Assembly: GCA_022578605.1 (NCBI GenBank)
Contig: MU394062.1
Coordinates: 496,001-560,000 of the forward strand
Source: Camillea tinctor
Taxonomy: Eukaryota; Ascomycota; Sordariomycetes; Xylariales; Xylariaceae
Reading direction: 5' to 3'
Length of the DNA stretch: 64,000 bases
Position 1 is the stretch's first letter; the number at the start of each line of letters is the position of its first letter. The position numbers and the translations under genes were made by a program. This document shows positions 27,090-36,993 of the stretch, piece by piece. The notes under the pieces were generated by a model, which did no database searches, had not been told where the DNA came from, and saw only the letters and a program-made list of their open reading frames with translations.

Positions 27090-27952
27090 AAAGTAAGCAT
27101 CTGAGGTGAATGACGTATATGAATCTAGTAATTAAGGTAGGTTTATTTATATAGTTGATGCAAGATAAATGTATATATGAACACGTATTCGTATCTAGAC
27201 TAGTCAATGGTCATCTAAAGCTAGGTGGAAGACAGTGGGTTATGATGGATTTGAACTTGACTCATATGTTGCTTCTTGAGGTGAATAGTAGTGCATTCAT
27301 TACTTTGCATATCAACGAGAAGATAGACATCAACATGTTATTTCAATTAGGGAAGTATGAATTGTCTTAGACCATTGCTGATGGGAAACCATTTCTTCAA
27401 CGTCTTGTCCGATCTCTTATAATTAACCCATGGCGCATTCAGATCTAAATAACAAAAAATCATTGCAAAGAGGGTGATTGGGCTTCCATATATTGGGTGT
27501 CATCGGAATTGCTTTTCCTAAATTGTATGTATGCCACAGTTGAATTTCTGCTCCCTTAAGATAAGCCGCCCTGGTGGTGGCTGAGTGTAAGTCACACATG
27601 TTTCTAGACGACGAAATCTCAAACCATAAATAAAAAGACCTTACGCTGACAGTAATATTAATTGACCAGGTATTTGTTGAAAAAAAAAAAAAAAAGAACC
27701 TAAACTGTATAATCTGTAGCTTTCGTATAGAGCAAAATGGAAAATTTATCCTGAGATATAGGTAACTAATGATATTCGGGGTTTAAAATGAAGATTTGAA
27801 GATATAATAACATATATGTTACATTCTTGAAAGATGATATAGCAACCAAGACATGCTATTACTGCCGGGGTCTAGAAGCACCCACCAGTCAGGGATACTA
27901 GCGTATATGTCTTCCCTTTGTCTTTTACATCTTCTTAAACCTCCCCTTGCAT
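27090..27952. other. Intergenic or unresolved upstream part of the minus-strand gene pieces
   Basis: Short minus-strand stretches around 27370-27600 look weakly coding in more than one frame, so none can be trusted. A run of fifteen A lies at about 27680-27694. No confident gene. Confidence 0.35.
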
Positions 27953-28219
27953 TTATTTGTGTATCTTATTTGACACAGTTTTCTGTTGGCCTGTCGCCTT
28001 GAACTTCTCATCCTGTTCTAGATATTCTGCCTGGCGTGTCAGGCGTTTCCATGCTCTATACTTACAAGTTTCATTTTTACACCAATACGTGGAAAGCCCT
28101 GTGATCTTTTCGATGCCTTTACAAGGCCTCCCTTTTTTGATGTTTTCGCAAGGTGTTATAATTGGAGCTTGATTGGGTACGTGTGAGCATGCTAGCTTGA
28201 CTGTGACTTCTTTACACAT
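27953..28219 (-). CDS. Small Cys-rich protein (MC-start type)
   Basis: Uninterrupted frame of 88 codons from ATG at 28219. It starts MCKEVTVKLACSH, then ITPCENIKKGRPC, then YWCKNETC, and ends with a basic K/Q-rich tail. The spacing of Cys/His (C, CxH, C, C, CxxxxC) would suit a small zinc-binding fold. It resembles in layout the protein at 29032-29244 on the other strand. I recall many short fungal orphan proteins beginning MC-x-E with this kind of Cys pattern, but there is no assigned function. There is no signal peptide. Its small size lowers confidence, but the conserved pattern shared with its neighbour supports it. Confidence 0.5.
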   Translation of the reverse strand: MCKEVTVKLACSHVPNQAPIITPCENIKKGRPCKGIEKITGLSTYWCKNETCKYRAWKRLTRQAEYLEQDEKFKATGQQKTVSNKIHK

Positions 28220-29031
28220 GATTCAGGTGGTTATCGGTTATTTGGTTATGTTGGTTGAATAGATGTTTAAAGAGCTGCGTACAGTTCTTACATTCGGTAA
28301 TATGATTCGTCATACAGGTCAATCTCAACATCTTTAGTATTTCTAGGCTGATCATACTTGTGAATTGCCCTGTCAGCTTATTTTATAAAGAGTCTGGGGA
28401 GAACATACAACATAATCTTTGTTTGAGTGGCTCAAAGAGCAAGTCGAATGAGTGGTTAGTAGGGGCTGTGCGTAAGACATTAAAGACATGGGGAGTTATC
28501 TGTTGACGGGTCCTTGGTGGAGCAACGCTTGCGCACTTGCACGATGTTAAGGTTAGGAATTTAGGGGAACCCTGTTGTCGTTAGTATCTAGAAAAATACA
28601 CCGTAGTATTGTCATTTATTATCGACTATTACATTGGAAATAGAATACTACCAATATCTTTTTTCTCCGACGCCTTAGTAGTAATTTCGATTCTCTCCTA
28701 GGTCTACCCATGCCTGCAAGGTGCTTTCAACCATGCCTGTCAACCGTAGTCTATACATAGATACACACGTACAAAGAAAAGTGTGTGCGCGTGGCTCTTG
28801 ATACGATGATGCAAAAGTTTGCACCGCTTGCAGAGTGGTCTTTGTTTAGCTTATGATACTCGACAGTCTTCAGATGAAAAGGTGGCATGAATTTAGATCC
28901 CTATCATCTTTTCGAATGCTTCTCGAATGACTTTATCACTCCCTACATACCGAATTCCTATTATCGAGTTAGCACTTGATCGCTTATTTACAAAATATAC
29001 AGCACGTTAAATCGGAAAGGCCGTGGCGGGG
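28220..29031. promoter_or_regulatory. Divergent spacer between the two small Cys-rich genes
   Basis: About 810 bases between two divergent ATGs. No other gene or obvious repeat seen. Confidence 0.4.
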
Positions 29032-29244
29032 ATGTGTACGCAGCACGACTTGTTTTATAAGTGTGGTTGTCCGCTTGTTGAAGAGACAACGGGCGAATGG
29101 AAATCGAAACTTGAGCCATGCGATAAGGCCAAACGTTGGCGTAGAGACTGCGAGAGACCCGAAATTGCACTGCCGATCGTTTCCAAAGATACCTACTGCG
29201 ATAATCCCGACTGTCCAGCTTACTACTACGTTGACGATGACTGA
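29032..29244 (+). CDS. Small Cys-rich protein (MC-start type), partner of the one at 27953-28219
   Basis: Frame of 70 codons from ATG at 29032 (GGGGATGTGT). It begins MCTQHDLFYKCGC, then LEPCDKAKRWRRDC, then DTYCDNPDCPAYYYVDDD-stop. The order C, CxC, PC, C, C-x4-C parallels the minus-strand neighbour (C, CxH, PC, C, C-x4-C), which suggests a shared small metal-binding fold. The C-terminus is acidic. No signal peptide, no membrane segment, no named family. A stop follows directly, with a tandem of GACT repeats (29255-29278) just downstream. Confidence 0.5.
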   Translation: MCTQHDLFYKCGCPLVEETTGEWKSKLEPCDKAKRWRRDCERPEIALPIVSKDTYCDNPDCPAYYYVDDD

Positions 29245-30551
29245 CTTGATAGAGAGACTCACTGACTGACTGACTGTTACGAAGCTGCGAGTCAGATATG
29301 CAGTCCTAATAGTCCGGCCTTGGCGTCTCGCTGTGCTTTGTTATCATGATACTTTCACATGGCCTGTCAACTGAATTTGTTTCTTTTCGTGGATCCCAGC
29401 AGCCCAGCCGGCATTTCTTCTGCGGCTGGAAACCAGGGCCCAGGGCCTGGCCTCTAGATAACCCTGGCACCACATTTGCCCCCTGTTCCGGTTGGGTCGA
29501 TTGGGCAGTCAGCATCTGCTGCACCTTGTAGATCAGTGGAGATGGTTTGGCATATGGATTTGCTTCTTTGGTCCTGATGCTGCGACGCGCTGAGGAATAT
29601 TGGATAGGAAGACTTGCCAGAAAAAAACATGGCGCGAATCGCCAACGATAAGTTTCAGGTCTAGAGCAATGAGGGCTCATACCAGTTGACATTTACTCCC
29701 GGAAATGCGGTTGTCTTTCGATATTATGTAGTGAACACGCAAGACAGATTAGAGCAATTGATATAAACGTTGACTATTCTGTGACTTCACTGCATAAGGG
29801 GGTTTTGTATCATATAATTTCTCTCCTAACCAACGGCCGGGGTAGCTTATGTAGAGCTCCTATTTTTCTCCGCAGATGGCAGGGAACTACTGCTCAGACT
29901 CCAGGTTGACCTAATTATGTTCACATTGTACTGTACTGCCACTAGCATCATCAGCATCGCCAAAAACAAGTGTTAGCTGAACGTAGTCTAGCTCACCGCT
30001 GGCGCCAGCCACTAGACTAGGACACCAAGTCCCGTGAAGTTGGGCATGCTGCGATGTGAGCTAGGTTAGTCTGCACAGGCATTTATGTAATTATCAGCCC
30101 TATTGCTAGCTCGTATATAGTGTCAAATAGTAAGGCGAGCCTTTTATACGCTTTGGCAAACGTTGACGATAGTGTCCAGTGCTGCGCCTAGCAATAAGGC
30201 GCTGGTCTAGATATTTGTTACTGACTACTTGGCTAGCTTAGATACGAGAGTCCTTCCTGCAGTAAGACAGACCACAAAGGCTGGGTGTGAGAATTGGTAG
30301 TCTAACAACGCGGCATGCTCCCACTGGTACGCTGGCCCGCGCTCCACGAGAATGGGTCCATCCGCGGTGGCTTACAGCCCCTCTGCCCCTGTAATGCTGA
30401 TCCTCCTGTGGTATATCTATCCAGGGAGAGCCTCCTTTCTTGGCTCTCCCGCTTGGTTTTCTTGGCTTTCCGGTCATCCAATACTCTTCTCCATTCTTTT
30501 CATCGACCGTTGCCAAAGTATTCGTTACCTCTCTGGTGATCGTTGGTCGCG
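29245..30551. other. Intergenic upstream of the LtrA-like gene
   Basis: No supportable gene. A 128-codon frame on the minus strand at 29306-29692 and a 186-codon minus-strand frame at 30238-30798 lack domains; the latter overlaps exon 1 of the LtrA-like gene on the other strand. GACT tandem copies lie at 29255-29278. Confidence 0.45.
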
Positions 30552-33213
30552 ATGTCTCAGAAAGAGCTCGAGTACGCCGGCGAGCGGCTACGGCTCGTCG
30601 GTTCGCGAGTCGTGAATACTGATAGGAAGACTGGACGCAAGTCGATCTGTGTTCAGTCTGTTCGGATGTCCACATGCCCCGGAGGCATCGAGGAGCTATT
30701 CCGAAGGCAAAGCCAAAATTTAGATGTCCCCGAGTTTGAAAAGGTTCGAACTTTTGGCTGACCTCCCCTAGTATCATAGCAGAATGGCTGACAAGCAATA
30801 GACAGAAACCGCATCCCAGTTCGAGGTTGGTCGCCAGGGATATAGCATTCCTACATTGTAACTAATTCATCCCTTGCGTAGCTCTTCTACGACCTATGGT
30901 TTGTAGCCAACTTGAATGTCTTTACAAGCGTGAGTAACTCTTTGACAGGAATATTTACCATGACCTCATTAACACTCAAGATAGATACACGATATATCGA
31001 ATCTAGGGAAATTTCAGTCGTTCATAGGATACATGGTGTGCGTATACACATCCCCTCGCCTGTCGACTGCTAATGCTAACTCCTTCCTAGTCTCCTATGG
31101 ACGACATGGCTGATCACTTCTCTTTACGACGTCCGATTCAGTGCCGACAGTGTTCTCGAGCGATGTTGCAAGGCCATCCACCTAGGTGTTATGGTGGGAT
31201 TCGCCGAAATTGGAACACATTTTGATCCCAACGACCAGATCATATCTGTTTTCAGGTCCATGTCAATATTCCTTGCGGTATCTCGGTTCACTCTTTCCAT
31301 ACAATATTGTGTCGTTGCATTGCAGATTCGGAAGTACAATGAGGGTATCCGGCCCATGATTCTCACATCCGCCCTTCATCTTGTTGCAGCTGCGATTTAT
31401 TTTGGTGTGTCATTCAGATATGATACAAATGAAAATAGCCGCGTATATATTGTATGGTATGTCCTTGGTGGTGTTGAGATGGCATTGCACCTAGGCCTGT
31501 CACAACTATCGGATGTCCTGAGTTTCCTGGGGTCACACTTAGGTGAACGCATGAATCTACTGACACTTGTTATTCTCGGCGAGGGTAAGTACTAACGCTC
31601 CAAATTGGAAATATTCTGCTAATATTCTTCAGGTTGCATTATTGTAGCAAAGAGTATAACCCTTCTTGTGAAAGATACGTATGTCAAAGATGATACGTTC
31701 ACAATGTGGAGTATGTAGAACCCCTGTCCTATCTGTGTAGGGTAATTAATCCTAACATAATCAGGTCCTGCTATTATTGGTATCGTGACTTCTGCTACTG
31801 CGTTGATCTACATCATCTTCCAGCTTTACTTCGACTGGATGCATGAAGAACATTCAATGTCTAGGCGTCATCAAGTATGGTGGTAGGTTTTCATGATCAA
31901 GCCAACTAAGTGTGCTTATACTAACCCCCCTTTTAGGTCAGCAGTCCACTTGCCATTCCATATCGCTCTTATCCTGTTGCTCGAAGGTGCTAATCAGTTC
32001 ATTCTCTGGTCCCGGATTAATGAATCTATTCAAGGGATTATAGACCAGGTGGTCGACGTCTTTAATTCTCTCCCCAGTGCCCCGACATCAGAGGAGGTTT
32101 CAAATGCGTTGGGTGATGTGGTTTACAGCTTCTTGAGCAAATATCAACCCGCCAATCCCATTGAGACGTATGAATCGGTTCGGGACCATCTAAATCAAAT
32201 CGCCGACATCCCCGACTCGTTCTGGACAGAAACCGAAGTAAAGAACGACTCTATCGTTCTTCGCTTCCAGCAGGACTTAGAAGAAGTTGAATTGGCAATG
32301 GTCAATGCTGTCTACGCTGCTTTTGAGATCGAAGCCCCGGAGGAAGTTGAGGGTAAAGGTGACTTGGACAATATGCAAGCAGAGGCTACAAGAGCTATAC
32401 TGCAGAAGTTCATCCTAGTGGTAAGTTCCAGAAATATACATTGGAAAAGGAGTTAGTGCTAATACGTCTTAAAAGTTCATCTATGCCTTTGCCTGTGCAG
32501 GGGTAGTTCTCCTCTTCCTGACAATTATGCACATCATATCCAAACGAACTGGGTGGTCACCTTTTAACGTCTTCCGAACAGCTATTTGCCTTGTCATCTC
32601 GATCTGTTTGGCTCTTCTCTCCGCTCTTGCCAGTGACCAAGAAGCGATATGGAATGGTCAAGGAGCGACACCCTTCATTGGGAGCTCATGGATGCTGCCT
32701 ACCATTACCATAAGCTATTTTGGCGTCCTTCTAATAACTCACTTGCCCCATCCATCTAATCTGGTCAGTCCAGCAAAGTACAGGGAAATTGAAGAAGCCA
32801 GAGAAGCAAAGAGATATAACGATTCGCTGAAAAAGTTTCCACCACCATCAATTCCCGAGGAGCCCGAGCCCGAAGAAGAAAGGGGCAACCAACGACATGT
32901 GAGCTTTGCCCCCGAAAGGACAAACGCATATGCGCCGTCCATGTACTCGACTCAAAACGGCCACTCCAATGATCCTGTACCACCTTATAATGCGCACAAC
33001 GTTCATTATCTACCTAATGACGGCAGTGAGATGAGAGCAAGTCCAGGATCAGAGCCCGATGACCGAAATCAGGAAGAGAGATTCCAGTCGCTAGATCTTA
33101 ACAGCGATACACGGCCACTCCACGTTCAGACCGACGTGCGCGACAGTCCCAGGGCCAGGCGTAACACGGCCTCGCTCCTGTTTATCAACGCCAAACCCAC
33201 ATCTCCATTTTAG
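30552..33213 (+). CDS. Low-temperature-requirement A (LtrA)-like multi-pass membrane protein
   Basis: Nine exons: 30552-30743, 30802-30825, 30882-30929, 30985-31037, 31091-31584, 31633-31710, 31765-31882, 31937-32420 and 32476-33213. They give about 742 residues, with eight introns of only 48-58 nt. Exons 2-4 are tiny (24, 48 and 53 nt) but together rebuild the family signature: ETASQFE, LFYDLWFVANLNVFTS, IHDISNLGKFQSFIGYM, then LLWTTWLITSLYDVRF. Later come LVILGEG / IIVAKSIT, HQVWW, LPFHIALILLLEGANQFILW and a final hydrophobic block (FIYAFACAGVVLLFL). The C-terminal ~140 residues are hydrophilic and Pro/Glu-rich. LtrA was named from a Listeria cold-growth gene; the molecular function of fungal members is unknown. 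The N-terminal exon is less certain, because its donor GTTCGA is weak, and the donor at 31038 was chosen to keep phase. Confidence 0.85.
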
Positions 33214-33264
33214 AAAATTACGAAAATAATGAGGATAAAGCGGTTTTCCCCGCCGGATTAATAT

Positions 33265-33284
33265 GGATGGGGATGGGGATGGGG
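33265..33284 (+). repeat. GGGGAT tandem G-rich tract
   Basis: Three GGGG runs spaced by AT, preceded by GG, lie about 50 bases past the stop of the LtrA-like gene, in the presumed 3' untranslated region. This could form a two-layer G-quadruplex. Confidence 0.5.
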
Positions 33285-36200
33285 AAAACGTTCATTTGAA
33301 CTTACCAAAGAAGGGAAAAGGGGGGAGTTCGGTTTCATTAGTCTCTTTACTGGAGACGCCAATACGACATGATCTCATTTGTGTTTGTGTCAACGGATAC
33401 GTTATAAGGGTTTCTGTTTAGAAGTGGATTCAATACAGGCTGGTCTTCATAGACAGGAGAAGAAGCAAAGGGAAAAGAGTGAGGCGTTTGCGGTCTAGAC
33501 ACATATCCGGGCGGTTATATACGTACTTAGTTGTATCCTTATTGTTGTATTTTAGAGAGAAATACCACCTATTTTAGATCTGATCGGCCTCTCATACATG
33601 GAGCACTGATGACCTTGGCGTCGATCATAAGGCGAAATTGCCGTGATCTGCCGCCTGGAGGAGTCAATGGATCTACTTGAGTGGATAACATTGTAGAGAC
33701 TTGCCTCCATAGAGGGACCCTGCCCAGCCGCCGTACCGAACATTGGGTTAAGGGGCTGGGCCCGGTCGAGATCATTGCGTCGAACTTCAACCACCCCAGT
33801 TTTGGTGTCTGGTTAAGAAGTATGTGCTGCATAAACCCATGCTGGCAGAGATAAGTAATTACTGAATTCTGCAACCTTGAGTGCTGCGTGGGCACGGAAA
33901 TACAATGCCTCACTTTATATTTACTAGACTTTCTTTATTTTAGTCTTTGGGAATTACTGAGGGCTTAGATATATTCACTAAAACAAATCCAGTGGCATGA
34001 AGAACTAAAGTTCATAGCACGAATCCACATCGCAGAATTTCGTAGGGAACGGTGGTTGGTTTCGAACCCTAGTCTATTAAGATGCTAATCTTTGCTAATC
34101 TTTTATGTTTTTAGCATTCCAAAGCATATGAATTTATCTTCTTATCACTAATATAAATAAGATATTCCGATGCCAGGCCAGAGATCAGTTGGTGAGCTAA
34201 ATCAGACCAATAATGGGCAGAGTATTGTACTTAACCAGTTTAGCTTATTGACAGGACGCCTAGTCTAGTAGCTTTTTTAATTTCAACGCTGGCACACATG
34301 ACCATAGTGCAGTGATCTACTAATATCAACTAGTGAGAAGCATAGGGCGGACAGGTGGGAATTCATGAGACAAGAGAAGAATATCTAGTATATTTACGTG
34401 AGCTGCAATTATCGAGGATGGAGACAATATCTATGCCACGAGGTAATAGTTAGTATATAAGCTCATGATATCATAACCGTTCTGGAGATTTCAAAGGAGG
34501 CCGGTCTAGGACCGTGCACCCTATCTGCGCTAGTATCCTCTTTATTGCCCATGGGGACATCTATCAATGGGTATATCTGTAATGTTAATCCTCAATAGAG
34601 CGATTCTTGATACTAGGTTGGGCGAGGCCTTCTCCTTCTCCCCGCAAACTGAACCGAGGATAAGAAAGACCGACTACCATGGCTGCGAGGGATAGATGCG
34701 TGCTCTCTGTCTAGGGTATCATACTTTAGAGCTAGGGAAAAGCTAGTGGCAAAGAAGAGAATATGTTGGTCTAAACACAACGCCACTGAAGAATTTTCAA
34801 GAAGATCTGTAACCGAGGGCAGCACATCCCCTTTCTCCTTTATCCATGAGGCAAATACATCTTATATATACATTCGGGCCATATAATTTGGTTCTACAAT
34901 CTCCCACAACAATACTTACGTAATGGCATGCCTACTTAGGTACCTGAATTATTGTTTAGCAGAGACACGATCTGTCCAGCTTAGTTTGCCTACGGAAGAG
35001 TGGAGAGCTAACACCGAGGCTATAATCTTTACGGCCGTCACGTTGGTCTTAGCCAGAATTTGGGTTGTCACAATGTTAATGCGCGGAAAATTGTAAATAT
35101 AACTCCTTCTGATACCATGACTTAGGTACACATTGAACATTCTCTCTATTCCCTTACGGGGAACATACTATACTGTGACCCATAATCTGACTACACTTCC
35201 GACAGACTTGCATAACGTATGTAAGGAATAAATACGGCCGGAATGCAACAACAGCATCAGGAGCATGAGCAAACATAACATGTTACCAATAGACAGGTCA
35301 CTGGCTATCATGCTCTCTGCACCTTGGGAGAGGGAGAAGTCCCTTGACAAGGCAAAAGGGGTACAGAACACAAACAATCTATGTAGCCCCGGCTATAGTT
35401 TAACAGGGACTTTTTCTATAGCAAACCTAGTGAAAAGACTTCGCAGGAAACGAATCATGAAATACAAAGTGCCAAAGACTTGCGGGGAACCCAATTAGCA
35501 CGGGAGCGAGAGCCATGATAACCAAGCAGCTAGAATTACTTCAAACCAGAGCCGACGTCTTCTAGGTGAACTGCAACTACTATATTCTCGAGAGGAATAG
35601 ATAATTACGCTATACCAGATCGAATCGGTTCCAGCAAGGCCTAGATTTCAACATTATGCGCAAGCAATAGGAGCAGGTTGGACACATAGATATCACGACT
35701 AGCCAAGCATTGGCTTAAGCAATCGCGATGGTATCGCGCAGGAATCTGGAGCTACAACAACGATCTGCGATGCCGTTGATTTACTACACCAAGAAACCCT
35801 TGCTGTACGCAATGATGCATCATCCGTAACAACAGATACGGCTAAATCTCTAACCCCCAACAGTCTAACATAGCCAAGGCGCCAGCCCAGGGCTTGGCTA
35901 CAGAGAAATTCGAGAACGAAGGGGTGGGGAGGAGTCGGATTGGCGATCGCAGCTCTATATGATGACCTCACCGTCGAACCCGCCGTTAGGACGATGTCGA
36001 CACAGCAAGGGGAATCTGCTCTGACTTTCGAGGAACACGGAATCTGTAATGTGTACGCCAGTCTCCCATTTCAAGTCCTACGCATACCTCGTTCTAAACC
36101 CCCCCCCCCTCCCCTTACCCCTATTCCGCATTGTCCATACTATGCGTGCATATCCTTTTTAAACAGCGTATTCTATGCAACCTAGTGTAGTTGCATCCAT

Positions 36201-36993
36201 CCCATACCAGTAGACCCTAATATTCCCATGCAATGGGTAACAAGCATCGTTATCCTAGCCTTCGTAACCCAAAGCGAAATCTATATACTTTCGCTCGCAT
36301 GTGACTTTACTGTATACAAGCCATATATACTCGGCCCTAAACCGATGGATTTGTCGGCCTCCAGGTTTAACTCCGTATGGGTCGGCTTCTAAGTCCGTCT
36401 GGGCATCAACGTCAGCGTCAGCCTGGGGTGAAAGGGAGGGGGGGCCAAAGATCTCGGGGCTTACGGAAACCAAGGCCTCGGGATTACTGGGCCGCGTCAT
36501 CTAGGACATCAGATACCCCAAATAAGTAGGCGATGCAGGAAGGAAAACGAGCGAGTTATCAGTTCATCACGTCGGCCAAGGAGCACTATTGATGCAAGGC
36601 GTACGGATTCGTAACACCATGAATGTAGGCAACGTTCTTTAGGACAAGAGTAATTTTTTCTTCTTCTTTAATACTAATAGGAAAGGTGCTTGCTACCTCG
36701 ACGTGGGTATATGTACATATATTTTCGGATGAAACTCGACAAGATATCATGAAAAGCCAAACAAAGCGGTACGAGGGGAATGAGCCAGATACAAATGAAC
36801 AAGAAAATGAACAGGAGAAAAGAAAAAACCAGACATGTCCGTTCCGTCTATCGCAGTCAAACATGAGTCTAGTCTAATTCAGACTATTCCAAAATGCCAC
36901 ATAATTAGACCCGTTGCCATTATTATCTTCTACCAGCTCTCGTTTTCTTTATAGCGCGCTGCGCCAAGTCATCTTCACTTGAATAGCTTTCCT
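33285..36993. other. 3.7 kb intergenic stretch
   Basis: AT-rich, with no credible gene on either strand. All frames are under about 115 codons and without domains. A pyrimidine run with nine consecutive C lies near 36100. The right end holds the 3' flank of the ErdS-like gene. Confidence 0.55.

Noticed and set aside
29306..29692. 128-codon minus-strand frame with a few Cys
   Set aside because: Composition looks random. It does not share the MC-start Cys pattern of the neighbouring small proteins.
30238..30798. 186-codon minus-strand open frame overlapping the start of the LtrA-like gene
   Set aside because: No domain, biased to R/S/T, and it lies antisense to exon 1, which splices in phase into a conserved family signature on the plus strand.
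34040..34100. GGTTCGAAACC-like B-box on the minus strand, possible tRNA
   Set aside because: The T-arm stem does not pair and no A box or acceptor stem can be drawn around it.
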